Numbered from the stretch's first letter, positions 33,405-42,340 are shown. The stretch is DNA of 50,150 nt from Syntrophobacterales bacterium Delta_02 (GCA_001603955.1 LVAA01000040.1:1-50150); one strand, 5' to 3'. Notes: generated from the letters alone by a model not told the origin. Program-made: numbers and translations.

Positions 33405-35808
33405 GACAGGGAAAGTGCCGTCGTCTTCCCCGGCCGTATCCTTCCGCCCCGGGGACCTCCCGGCCCGGGTGGTGACCGGTGTCCTCAACAGGTTCGCCCC
33501 GCTCGGCCGTTTGACCCACGATCTGGGGTTCCACAAACAACAGATCACCGCGCTTGCGGCAGCCTTCGGCGGCACACACCTGCTCACGGGAAGCTTGAGC
33601 GGCGATGTGCGCCTCTGGGACATGGCCTCCGGAAGGTGCGTACGAACGTTCTCCTGCGGCGGCCCGACCCTGTCGGGCATCTTCGCGACACCCGGGACGA
33701 ACCGCATGGTGACGGCCTTTCTCTTCGGCAGCAAGAAGGTCTGGGACCTAGAAACAGGAGATTGCCTGGCGACCCTGTCGGACCATCCCGGCGATCCCGT
33801 GCACTGCAACGACGGCCATCTCTTCTGCAAGCAGAACTGGAATGTCCGGAATTTCTTCCGAAAGAAGGGCCCCGACTCGAAGAGGTCCGAGGTCCTCATC
33901 TACGGCGTGAACACGGGGAAAAGGGTCCGAACATTCCGGATCGACGGCAGCCATATCAGTTCCCTCGTCGTAAGCCCCGACGGCGGGAAGATCGCCGCCG
34001 CCGGCGACGACCAGTCCGTCCGGGTATGGGATGTCGCGTCGGAGGCCATCCTTTACCGGTCCCGGCAGTTGTTGAAGTGGCCGGTGATCGTCGGTTTCAG
34101 CCCCGACAACGGGTCAATCGTTCTGAGCTGGAGGGACAGGATCGAGGTGCAGGACGTAACGGGGTCGGGCGCCTCTTTCGCCATTGCGATGCCGACTATC
34201 AGGCAGCCCTATCGGGCGTGGTACGCGCTTAAGGGTTACCGCCTGATCGAAAACCAGATAGACCTGTCAGATCTCGATCCCTTATCGCATATCCGTGCCA
34301 TCGACATCCGGACGGGGCAAACCCTGTACGCGGACACCTTCGCGGGCGCCATGCAACTTGAGTCCCTGACGGAGGACGGGCGGTTCTGCCTGGGGTTCCG
34401 CCACGGCTGGATCGACGTGTGGGACCTGGAACGCCATGAAATGACGGCCTCTCTGTCAACAAGCCGGGAATACCACGGCTATGCCGGCGGATACAACCGG
34501 ATCGTTTCCGGCAGCGGGCGGATCGCCATCTCCCGGGAGGAATCGGTGGTGCGCCTCATCCACCCGGCTTCGGGGAAGCCCGCGACGATACTGCCTGTCG
34601 GCCAACCGGTCAGGGACCTCGCGATAACCCCCGATGGAAAGGGATTCCTGTCCATGTTCGAAGAGGCCGTGAAGCACTGGGACCTCGCAAGCGGCCGATG
34701 TGTCAGGGAGTTCACTATCCAGAGGACGGAGCTCTGGGACGACCTGCCGCAGACCGCGCCGAGGATGGCGATCACCCCTGACGGAAGGCGCCTCGTGCTG
34801 CCCACGGAGGGCGGGGCCGCGGTCCACGCTCTGACGACTGGCCGGCAGGAAGGGGGATTTCCCATCGGCAGCCAGCCCGGGCCTTTCGCCCTTTACGTGA
34901 CCGCGGATGGAAAGAAGGTGATGGCTGTCGGGGGATACGCCGGCTTTCTGGGGTCATACGACCTTGAAACAGGCGCCCCCGTCGCCGGCTTTCCCTTGAG
35001 CGGCGCAGGCCGCTTCCAGGCCTTCTCAATGGGCGGACATCTTCTTGCCACCGCGAACCGGGAGTCCCTGTCGCTCCGGGATGCACGGACTGGCAGGCTC
35101 CTTCGCACATGGGAGCACGGCTGTTACGTCAACGACATCCTCATCGCGCTGCCGCAAGGAAGGGTGGTCACAGCGGGGCACAAGGGGCTCCACTACTGGG
35201 ACCCCGCAGGCGGGGAACCCCTGATCGAGAGACCGGTCAACGTGACTGACGTTCTCACCTTCGGCGGATGCCTTGGCCTGTTGCCCGGCGGCACGCGTCT
35301 CATTATCCGGGGCCGGTCCCTGATCGCGCTGTGGGACATGGGAACGCATCAACTCCTGTGGCGGGAGGACCTTTCCGGGAAGAACAGGATAAGGAAGATA
35401 GTCGCGTTTCCCGACGGCGAACGGTTTGTGACACTGGACATAGCGGGGGTCATAACGGTTCGCACTGTCGATAAGGGGGAGGTCCTCGCGACCCTCCACG
35501 TCCTGCCCGAAGGCTTCATCTGGGAGACCCCGCCGGATGACCATGCCTCTTCGGGGTGGCTCTGGACGGACAGGGAAGACCTCATCACCGTCACGGCCCG
35601 GTCGGGGAACAACGGTGGCACAAGGATATTCCGTGAGGGGGAAAGCGAGCACAGGGCCTACCTGAGGATATACAACAACCAGGCAATGGTCGCGGCGAAG
35701 ATCGCGGGAAAGGAGCAATACCGGCAGCACGTCGAACTCCACACCCGCGTCCTCGACAGGGCACGGATGGGCAACGGCTCCGTCGGCCTTCGCCCCGCCC
35801 TGCCCTGA
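33397..35808 (+). CDS. WD40 repeat protein B
   Basis: An 803-residue paralogue of WD40 protein A. It shares the N-terminal segment (VVTGVLNRFAPLGRLTHDLGFH), two probable propellers (LSGDVRLWDMASGRC, AAGDDQSVRVWDVAS, VKHWDLASGRCVREF) and the C-terminal module GFIWETPPDDHASSGWLWTDREDL ending YNNQAMVAAKIAGKEQY. The repeats are more divergent than in A, so the duplication is old. ATG 33397 overlaps A. The shared C-terminal module marks a conserved function of the pair, likely binding to the same partner. Confidence 0.85.
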   Translation: MRETGKVPSSSPAVSFRPGDLPARVVTGVLNRFAPLGRLTHDLGFHKQQITALAAAFGGTHLLTGSLSGDVRLWDMASGRCVRTFSCGGPTLSGIFATPGTNRMVTAFLFGSKKVWDLETGDCLATLSDHPGDPVHCNDGHLFCKQNWNVRNFFRKKGPDSKRSEVLIYGVNTGKRVRTFRIDGSHISSLVVSPDGGKIAAAGDDQSVRVWDVASEAILYRSRQLLKWPVIVGFSPDNGSIVLSWRDRIEVQDVTGSGASFAIAMPTIRQPYRAWYALKGYRLIENQIDLSDLDPLSHIRAIDIRTGQTLYADTFAGAMQLESLTEDGRFCLGFRHGWIDVWDLERHEMTASLSTSREYHGYAGGYNRIVSGSGRIAISREESVVRLIHPASGKPATILPVGQPVRDLAITPDGKGFLSMFEEAVKHWDLASGRCVREFTIQRTELWDDLPQTAPRMAITPDGRRLVLPTEGGAAVHALTTGRQEGGFPIGSQPGPFALYVTADGKKVMAVGGYAGFLGSYDLETGAPVAGFPLSGAGRFQAFSMGGHLLATANRESLSLRDARTGRLLRTWEHGCYVNDILIALPQGRVVTAGHKGLHYWDPAGGEPLIERPVNVTDVLTFGGCLGLLPGGTRLIIRGRSLIALWDMGTHQLLWREDLSGKNRIRKIVAFPDGERFVTLDIAGVITVRTVDKGEVLATLHVLPEGFIWETPPDDHASSGWLWTDREDLITVTARSGNNGGTRIFREGESEHRAYLRIYNNQAMVAAKIAGKEQYRQHVELHTRVLDRARMGNGSVGLRPALP

Positions 35809-36107
35809 TGGGTATCATCGACACCGGGTTCGACCCCGGGGAACACACGATCGTTTCCAATGCCTCCCACACCACAACTTTGCTTGCACCCATTCCCGGG
35901 CTCTCGCCTTCCCGGACCTTCCCATTATCAGGCGCCGGCCCGGGAACGGGCTTCGTCAACAGCCTGTTTGACCTCCCCTGCCATCCGCTCTTGAGCCCAC
36001 GATCCCCACTTTGTGCATGATACACCCTCTCTTTTGCCATTGCGTGCACGGGACTTTGCCTGATATCCAATTAGAAAACGCTCTATTATGGGTCAATGGA
36101 GGTAGCC
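35809..36107. other. Intergenic region inside the WD40/Clp locus
   Basis: This 299-base gap between WD40 protein B and the small acidic protein contains copy 2 of the upstream element (36010-36069). It also has a GC-rich, uninformative first half. It probably provides a second promoter for the downstream Clp half of the locus. Confidence 0.5.
36010..36069 (+). repeat. Repeated upstream element, copy 2
   Basis: Second copy of the element at 30439-30499. The blocks TTTGTGCATGAT, CCCTCTCTTTTGCCATTGC, TGCACG and CTGATATCC are kept in the same order and spacing. It lies 39 bases before the start of the small acidic protein gene. Confidence 0.7.
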
Positions 36108-36395
36108 ATGACAAGGGACGAGGAAATAAGGTACGGGATGGAGGCATACAGGGATGCCCTGCGGTTTGCAGCCGGGGCTTCCACGCGTGAGGACCTTGCC
36201 GGTGTGGAGGAGAGCTACTGGATCGCCTTTAGCAAACTGAAAGGGTCTCCCCTCGAAGAGCACCGGGTTATCTGCGCCGAATGCCTTGAAGCGGTGGCGC
36301 GAATTCTCGATGGGGAGGGCCGACGGGACGCCGGCAACGATCTTCGGGAGCAGGCCGCGACCTTTCGCAGGCCCCGCGCCGAAGCGCAGCGATAA
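36108..36395 (+). CDS. Small acidic helical protein
   Basis: A 95-residue protein of unknown family, predicted mostly helical (MTRDEEIRYGMEAYRDALRFAAG, VICAECLEAVARILDGEGRRDAG). The ATG at 36108 follows GGAGG by five bases; an ATG at 36096 is possible but lacks a site. It has no membrane helix or Cys cluster. It sits between the second upstream element and the broken copy of the membrane-protein gene, and is likely co-transcribed with the HPD and Clp-like genes. Confidence 0.65.
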   Translation: MTRDEEIRYGMEAYRDALRFAAGASTREDLAGVEESYWIAFSKLKGSPLEEHRVICAECLEAVARILDGEGRRDAGNDLREQAATFRRPRAEAQR

Positions 36396-36416
36396 CGTGA
36401 GAAAGGGCCGGAGACC

Positions 36417-36523
36417 ATGGGACACCACAGGCTCATCGCGTGGATACAAGAGGAGATCACCAGGGCAGGTGGGTCGCCGCGACGGTAAAGAGAATCCTCG
36501 CGGAAGCGACAAGAATGATATAG
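36417..36523 (+). pseudogene. Internally deleted copy of the membrane-protein gene
   Basis: The first half translates MGHHRLIAWIQEEITRAGG, matching MRYHQLIAWIREEM of the gene at 30600. The last half contains a 39-base stretch (36484-36522) identical to 31145-31183, encoding VKRILAEATRMI, but in a shifted frame after a deletion of about 0.5 kb. The open frame from ATG 36417 stops at 36488. It is a decayed duplicate, not a working gene. Confidence 0.8.
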
Positions 36524-36582
36524 ATTAGAAGGAAACCGCTCATTTGCGACCCTCTTCCGCGCAAAAGGAAAGGAGACAGGAA

Positions 36583-38187
36583 ATGACACCCTACAGCAAA
36601 CTCGGCGACGACATGGACGCGGTCATACGGTCCTTTGATACGAACCCCGCCGTCACTGAATGGCAAAGAAATATCTGGCGGCCGGAGGGCAAGAAGAAGG
36701 CGATCACCCATGACATGTTCGGGTGCGACCACGAAAAGGCCCTTTCCTTCGAGGACGGGACAAGACTGAGCTCCCTGAAAAAGAACAGCGCCCGCCGGTT
36801 CTGGGATTATGCGGGATGGCATGTTTTCCCTCCCGTTGAGGACGTGGCCCGTTTCTGCCTTTTCATGCATCTCGACCTTTACCGGACGGTGGCGCTCGTG
36901 CTGAAAGCCGAATGGGAGCGCTTCTTCGCGCACGAGGTGAACGGCTGGAGGGCCGCGGACGGGACAAGCCTTACCGATATCCTTCTCGACAGGGACGAGC
37001 ACGCCCTGAGGGAGGCCCTTGCCCGGTTCCAGCCCCGGGAGGACCTCTATGACCTCGTCGGGGACCTTGCCGCCCGCCACGCGCCGGCGTCCGACACCGG
37101 CAGGCCTTTTCTTGAGGGACACACGCCTTCCACCTTCGGGGAACTGTTAAAAGAGATGCTCATGGGAAGGTATCATTTCCACTCGGTCCTGAGCGCGGAG
37201 GTCTCCCAGTTTGCGGCCCGGGCACGGGAGGAGTTCATCCTTCTTGTAGAAGGCACCGAAAAAGAGCAGCAGGCCTACGCCATCGAGAAGGCGCGGTGGG
37301 TATCCCTGCGGCAGGAGCTGGAAGACGTCTACCTGCTCATAGAGAACCAGCGTATCAGGAACGCCCACACCCGCCGCGAGTGGCTCGCCCTCTTCGGAAA
37401 GGAGGAGATCGGGCTCAGGGAGGCTGCCCTCATGCTGGAACGGTGCGATATGCGGCTTGACCTCAAGAAGGTGAACCCCGACTGGTCCCGTGAGGATATC
37501 GAAGAGTACATCGAGAGGGAAGAGGCGCAAAGGCAGCTCGAGCTCACGCGGCTTAAGACCGACACGGCTCTGGCTCCCCACCTCGTGAGGGTCTCAGGGG
37601 AGACGGGCACGGGCGGGAAGACCGTGGAGGCCGACCGGTACCTGAAGGAGTGCAAGACGGTGCTCCGGCAGATACGCAGGCTCCTCCACCCCGACAGGCT
37701 CATGCACCACCCCTCATACGGAAATCTCACGGAAGGACAGAAGGAGCGTCTTGAGGAGATGCTGCTCGCCGCCCTCGAGGTCCGGCCTGAGGAGCTGGGT
37801 TATCCCGAGGGGTACATGCTTCACGACATGCGCTCCCTCGAGGGTTTGAAGAGCGCCCTCACGCGGGTCGAGGCCATCCTGGGCAACCCGGGGGTCGAGA
37901 TCGACGAGCGGCTCACCATCCAGGGCGAAACCCTGCCGGAGAAGCTCAAATGGCTGCAAAGGGAAGTGAGATTGCTCGAGGATGAGGTGCTCGCCGCGAA
38001 GGCGGAACTGCAGGCTCTCTTCGAGGATGAGGACAGGGTAAGGGAGCGGGCCATTCTCGGTGATCCGGGAGGCCACGACAAGGTGAGGGCCGACCTTGCT
38101 GCCCGCACCGGGGAGCTGAGGCGTGATGCCGAACGCCTGGAGCAGGCCTTCAACGCCCTTTTCGACGGGGAAGGAGAGCCGCGATGA
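36583..38187 (+). CDS. J-domain-like HPD protein with coiled coils
   Basis: A 534-residue soluble protein of unknown family. The N-terminal half is helical with no recognised motif. Residues about 355-400 contain RQIRRLLHPDRLMHH, with the HPD tripeptide of J-domains at 369-371 preceded by a basic helix, as in DnaJ. The last 80 residues are predicted coiled coil (LQREVRLLEDEVLAAKAELQAL). The ATG has AAGGAGACAGG upstream. It overlaps the Clp-like ATPase by four bases, so the pair is coupled. An HPD protein paired with a Clp ATPase suggests substrate remodelling, possibly through Hsp70; this is inference. Confidence 0.72.
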   Translation: MTPYSKLGDDMDAVIRSFDTNPAVTEWQRNIWRPEGKKKAITHDMFGCDHEKALSFEDGTRLSSLKKNSARRFWDYAGWHVFPPVEDVARFCLFMHLDLYRTVALVLKAEWERFFAHEVNGWRAADGTSLTDILLDRDEHALREALARFQPREDLYDLVGDLAARHAPASDTGRPFLEGHTPSTFGELLKEMLMGRYHFHSVLSAEVSQFAARAREEFILLVEGTEKEQQAYAIEKARWVSLRQELEDVYLLIENQRIRNAHTRREWLALFGKEEIGLREAALMLERCDMRLDLKKVNPDWSREDIEEYIEREEAQRQLELTRLKTDTALAPHLVRVSGETGTGGKTVEADRYLKECKTVLRQIRRLLHPDRLMHHPSYGNLTEGQKERLEEMLLAALEVRPEELGYPEGYMLHDMRSLEGLKSALTRVEAILGNPGVEIDERLTIQGETLPEKLKWLQREVRLLEDEVLAAKAELQALFEDEDRVRERAILGDPGGHDKVRADLAARTGELRRDAERLEQAFNALFDGEGEPR

Positions 38188-40418
38188 CCTTGAGCGACCT
38201 TTGCGAACTCGTGGCCCGGTACTACCCGGACGGCGAACGGACCCTTCCCCGGATCCTCTTCGTCTGGACCATGCACGACGAGGATGGCAACCTTGCCCTG
38301 CTCCTCACGCAGGCGAAGACGAAGGTGAGCATCTTCTCCCTCGCCGTCGAATCCTTCATAGAGGACCGCGTGGAGGAAGACCGGCGCGTCCTCACCCGGA
38401 CCGTCGTCGAGACGCGCAAGAAACCCGTGACGGCGTACGACGTCCTGGCCACCCTGTGCGACAGCCCGGACCATCGCATACACCGGGCCCTTAAGTCGGC
38501 GGGCATCGACATGACGGCGCTGGCGATATGTGCGAAGCACGCCGGCTATGCGGCCCACCGGAAGATCCTGCTCGGTGAGCAGCGCGCCCTGCGCAACGAC
38601 GGTGTCCTCCTCCAGTACGGCAGGGACCTGACAAAACTTGCCGAGAACGGGGATTTCGACGACCTCTCCGACCGGCCCGACGAGATCGACCGCCTCTTCG
38701 AGGTGCTCCTGAGAAAGAGGAAACGCAACGCCATGCTCACCGGCCCGGCAGGCGTCGGCAAGACCGCCCTCGTCGAGCTCCTGTCGCGGCGCATCGCCCG
38801 GCACCTCGCTCCGGCACGGCTCTTTCGGACCAGGGTATATGAGGTCAGCCTGGGCAGCCTCCTCGCGGGGACAACGCTCCGCGGCATGTTCGAAGAGCGG
38901 GTATCAAAGGTGATAGCAGCCCTTCAGGCCTGTCAGCCGGCGATCCTCTTCATCGATGAGGCGCACCTGCTCTGGGGCGCGGGCAGGGCGGAAGGGGCAC
39001 CCATGGATGCGGCGAACATGTTGAAGCCCATCCTGGCCGGATCGAAGGTGTCCGTCATCGGCGCCACGACGACGGGCGAGTACCACCGCTACATCACCCG
39101 CGACCCGGCCCTGGCGAGGCGCTTTCAGCAGATAAAGATCGAAGAACCGGGAAGGGAGGCGACGCTCACCATCCTCACGCGCCACGCGCAAGGCCTCGAG
39201 AGCCACCACAGGATCAGGATCGGGACCGATCTCCTCTCCGAGGCCTGGCACGCCACGGAGCGCCACCTGTCGAACCGCACCCAGCCCGACAAGAGTGTGG
39301 ATCTCCTCGACAGCGCCGCGGGTCTCGTCGAGAGGGAAGGCAGGGACGAGATGGGAATGGAGGACCTCTACCGGGTCCTCTCCCGCCAGACGGGGCGAAT
39401 GATGAGCGCCCTCGGAGAGGGCAGGACGAGGGACCTGACGGGCCTCGAGGACTCTCTCAACAGGCAGGTGATCGGCCAGGAAGACGCGGTGCAGAGGGTC
39501 GTCTCGACCCTAGTCTCTCGAAGGTACGGGGAGGCTACCCCGTGCCGCCCCCTGGGGACCTTTCTCTTCTCCGGCGCCACCGGCGTCGGCAAGACGGAGC
39601 TTGCCCGGACTCTGGCACGGGAGTATTTCGGGAGCCAGAAGGACTTCCTGCACGTCGACCTCGCCGAGTACCCGGGGCAGGACGGCGTGCACAAGCTCAT
39701 CGGGATGCCCTACGGTTCCGCCTTCGGGACGGCCGACGGCCTCCTCACCAGGTGGCTTGAGGAGAGGTCGAGCGGCGTTATCCTCTTCGACGAGATCGAA
39801 AAGGCACACCCCGATGTCTTGAGGCTCCTCCTGGGAATGCTGGACGAAGGAAGGATAACCTCCGGCATGGGAGAACGCTTCGATATCCGCCGCTGCGTCG
39901 TTATCCTCACCACCAACGTCCTCACACACCGTGACATCGACCGGGTCAAGCTGGGATTCTCGGCCAGCGACGACCCGTCAGACCCCTTCGCGCTCCTCGC
40001 GAAACACTTCCCCGAGGAGTTCCTGGGAAGGCTCGACGAGATCATAATCTTCAAGACACCGACGGTGCCTATCCTGAGAACGATCATGGGCCAGAAGCTC
40101 AAAGAGGCCGTAAGTCGCCTCAAGCATAAAGGCATCTTCCTCATATATGACGAGGACCGTCTCCTCGACCACCTGCTCGCAGGCACCGGAAGACCCTGGG
40201 CCGGAGCGCGGGACATTGCCCGCCTCATCGAGCGAAAGCTCATCCAGCCCATCGCCCGCCGCCTCATCGACTGCAACACGCAAGAATGGGTCTGCATCGA
40301 ACTCACGGAGTCCTTCTACCGCTCGGGAACCCTGAATCCCCTGCCCCTTCTCCAGGACCCGGGTCCACCACCCGACTACCCCGACAACCCCGCAACGGCG
40401 TTGAACGCCCGACAATGA
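38184..40418 (+). CDS. Clp-like double-AAA+ ATPase with altered pore loops
   Basis: A 744-residue ATPase with two AAA+ modules of the ClpA/ClpB type. Module 1: Walker A GPAGVGKT (187-194), Walker B ILFIDEAH (254-261). Module 2: Walker A GATGVGKT (464-471), Walker B VILFDEIEKAHPD. The first pore loop, normally AGAKYRG, reads AGTTLRG without the aromatic Tyr. The second, normally GYVG, is changed to GSAFG. The ClpB middle coiled-coil domain is absent, and no ClpP-binding loop is evident. It may therefore remodel rather than unfold its targets. It is coupled to the HPD protein and followed by a zinc-ribbon gene. Confidence 0.87.
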   Translation: MTLSDLCELVARYYPDGERTLPRILFVWTMHDEDGNLALLLTQAKTKVSIFSLAVESFIEDRVEEDRRVLTRTVVETRKKPVTAYDVLATLCDSPDHRIHRALKSAGIDMTALAICAKHAGYAAHRKILLGEQRALRNDGVLLQYGRDLTKLAENGDFDDLSDRPDEIDRLFEVLLRKRKRNAMLTGPAGVGKTALVELLSRRIARHLAPARLFRTRVYEVSLGSLLAGTTLRGMFEERVSKVIAALQACQPAILFIDEAHLLWGAGRAEGAPMDAANMLKPILAGSKVSVIGATTTGEYHRYITRDPALARRFQQIKIEEPGREATLTILTRHAQGLESHHRIRIGTDLLSEAWHATERHLSNRTQPDKSVDLLDSAAGLVEREGRDEMGMEDLYRVLSRQTGRMMSALGEGRTRDLTGLEDSLNRQVIGQEDAVQRVVSTLVSRRYGEATPCRPLGTFLFSGATGVGKTELARTLAREYFGSQKDFLHVDLAEYPGQDGVHKLIGMPYGSAFGTADGLLTRWLEERSSGVILFDEIEKAHPDVLRLLLGMLDEGRITSGMGERFDIRRCVVILTTNVLTHRDIDRVKLGFSASDDPSDPFALLAKHFPEEFLGRLDEIIIFKTPTVPILRTIMGQKLKEAVSRLKHKGIFLIYDEDRLLDHLLAGTGRPWAGARDIARLIERKLIQPIARRLIDCNTQEWVCIELTESFYRSGTLNPLPLLQDPGPPPDYPDNPATALNARQ

Positions 40419-40434
40419 CAAGGGAGGTAAGAGT

Positions 40435-40602
40435 ATGGAAGACAAAGAGAACAAGAAGATCGGGGAACACAACTGCAACGAACACGTCCGCTACGATGGC
40501 GGCCAAAAGATCAACCGCGACGGCGTGCGGATATGGGTGGAGACATACTACTGCAGCATCTGCGGGAAGAGGCTGGACATCAAAGAGGAGATACTGGACT
40601 GA
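40435..40602 (+). CDS. Small zinc-ribbon-like protein
   Basis: A 55-residue protein with MEDKENKKIGEHNCNEHV at the front, and YYCSICGKRL near the end. Cys and His residues (HNC, EH, C-x2-C) could bind zinc. AGGGAGG lies upstream of the ATG, 16 bases after the Clp ATPase stop. It is the last gene of the WD40/Clp locus and could be an adaptor. Confidence 0.7.
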   Translation: MEDKENKKIGEHNCNEHVRYDGGQKINRDGVRIWVETYYCSICGKRLDIKEEILD

Positions 40603-40607
40603 GAGGC

Positions 40608-40645
40608 GGCTTGAACCGTTTGAATGGCTTGAACCGCTTGAGCGT
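40608..40645 (+). repeat. Nine-base tandem repeats after the WD40/Clp locus
   Basis: GGCTTGAACCG occurs at 40608-40618 and 40626-40636 with related nine-base units between and after (CGTTTGAAT, CGCTTGAGC). This marks the boundary with the lower-GC accessory region; 40603-40878 has no gene. Confidence 0.55.
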
Positions 40646-40703
40646 TAGAACCAAGAGAAGATGGGAAGGCTATCTGGCAGTCGCCGTACTCGCAGTGTCT
40701 TGA

Positions 40704-40731
40704 GAATGTGAAAATGCGAAGAGCGTCCCGA
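40704..40731 (+). repeat. IS110-relic repeat, copy 1
   Basis: GAATGTGAAAATGCGAAGAG (then CGTCCC) encodes ECENAKSVPKV. It matches 43855-43882 on the same strand and, inverted, about 43690-43725 within the IS110 relic (ESENAKGAPKV). It is probably a fragment of a mobile element end. Confidence 0.5.
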
Positions 40732-40878
40732 AAGTTGCCCCATTCTCCATAAGCCGAAACATGCGGACCGGCCAATCGGCAAGCGTCGAAGTCCGTCCTA
40801 GTCGATCTGTTTTTTTCATCAGTACAGTCGATTCCACGCCATGCCATGCAACTGGCATCCATTCTTATCAAGTACGGC

Positions 40879-42003
40879 TCAGGAACCTTGAGAACTGTCC
40901 TGTTCAAGGTTTCTCAAATATGCCTGTCCCTTTCCATCTCTTAGTATTTTGATCTTTGCCCTAGAAAACAGCCAATATAAGGGAATTTCCGACATGAGGC
41001 CGCAATTCTTGCAAGGAATCCGTTCCGTGAGGTACAGAACAGGAGCAGTCTTCTTGGTAATCTTTAATCTCGCATCACAATGAATGCATTTGAGAAGTTC
41101 GCCCATCTGCGAGTTCAGCATCCGCGCAACGCTCTGAGATCTACCATCCAAGAAAAGAGACTCATAGCACCCCAAAGTTGTCAAAACCAGATGGCCATAT
41201 GTCGTCTCATTTACGGCCTGGATCTTATTAAATGCCTCAGTCGAAAGTTGCATGACGTAAATTAGCAGATAGGGCAATTTTGAGTACAGAAAATCATAGT
41301 AGCCGTTGTCATTCCGATCTTCGAAGACAAAGTTGAGCGAGTAATCTCCAGTCTTCAATAAATCGCCCATAGAAGTGACCAGATGAGTGGCTCTCTGCCA
41401 TGTCGGTTCAAAACCGTTAGGATGCTTTTTTGAATAGATCATCGCCCAAATCACTTCAGGATCGAACATCTCGCTTGAGGGAAGTTGGCTTATGGCTCGC
41501 GACATCAGTTCAATTCGTCGCTCCTTGGTGACCCCGCTTAGTGTTTCATAATTCTTGGATTCAAACCTAGAGATGAAATCCGCGTCATCTGCCAGAATCC
41601 AAGCCAAGTAAAGCATGTGCTCTTTGAGCGGCTTCCGAAGCAAGGAGAAGCCCACAGAGAACTTGCGCTTCTCGAACGCCCTCAATGCCTGGTATAGGAA
41701 ATCGAGCATATCGGCTGTCAAAGCAAGGGTGACATTGCCCAGAATGTGATGTCTATACGAGTCAACCAGGTTCTGTTCTTTCATCCACTGAAGGATGTCT
41801 ACGCTGTCAAATTCCTGTTCTCGCCCTCGAATCGCCTCGCTAAATGCCTGGGAGACCACATTGTGAATTCCTTTTGTTTCATATTGTGTCAGCATATGCA
41901 CTATCTGATCGTGGAGATAAAAACAAAACTCGTGCTTGCCCCAATAATTGCTGGGGATCAGGACCAGTCGATCTTCTTCAAGCAATCCGATAGATTGTAC
42001 CAC
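40879..42003 (-). CDS. Zinc-ribbon-tailed protein of unknown function
   Basis: A 374-residue protein without a recognised family. The first 300 residues are predicted helical (MLDFLYQALRAFEKRKF, LKEHMLYLAWILADD). The tail carries two C-x2-C pairs about 40 residues apart (CIHCD, CKNCG), a zinc ribbon. GTG start with AAGGA six bases upstream. Base composition is clearly lower in GC than the flanking operon, which suggests transfer. Neighbour to a trypsin-like protease and a STAND NTPase, so a defence role is possible but not shown. Confidence 0.65.
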   Translation of the reverse strand: MVQSIGLLEEDRLVLIPSNYWGKHEFCFYLHDQIVHMLTQYETKGIHNVVSQAFSEAIRGREQEFDSVDILQWMKEQNLVDSYRHHILGNVTLALTADMLDFLYQALRAFEKRKFSVGFSLLRKPLKEHMLYLAWILADDADFISRFESKNYETLSGVTKERRIELMSRAISQLPSSEMFDPEVIWAMIYSKKHPNGFEPTWQRATHLVTSMGDLLKTGDYSLNFVFEDRNDNGYYDFLYSKLPYLLIYVMQLSTEAFNKIQAVNETTYGHLVLTTLGCYESLFLDGRSQSVARMLNSQMGELLKCIHCDARLKITKKTAPVLYLTERIPCKNCGLMSEIPLYWLFSRAKIKILRDGKGQAYLRNLEQDSSQGS

Positions 42004-42340
42004 TCAGCATCCTTGAATTCTCAACGCACGAGAGTCTTTTCTTAGCATTTCTATCAGCATACAACGCATATCAAATGATATGCAAGAATCAGAATATGGT
42101 TCTCTGTGCCTCCCATTCAATGGAAAAAGAAAGTGAGTGCGCATCCGCTCGATGAAATGATGGAGTGGCCACTGTTGTATGCACGATTCAGGTAAACGCC
42201 GCGGGGGATAGATCCCGATGGGTTTCAGGGGCGTAGGGAGGGCTGCAAAGAAAAGAATGCTTATTCCAGAGACTTGACTGAACTAGTCGAAGGATTGGTA
42301 GTATTCCAGCTTAGGCCGAGCTAGTAACCTTTCGTTGGCA
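42004..42340. other. Gap with short palindrome in the accessory region
   Basis: This 337-base gap contains GCATATCA-AA-TGATATGC (42066-42083, 8-bp arms), which may be an operator. No gene was recognised. Confidence 0.4.

Noticed and set aside
32466-33899. A 477-codon open frame antisense to the WD40 genes
   Set aside because: No motifs and antisense to clear WD40 repeats.
36010-36069. A sigma-54 promoter in TGCACG-TTTGCC
   Set aside because: The spacing is one base off and the TTGC part is not kept in copy 1.
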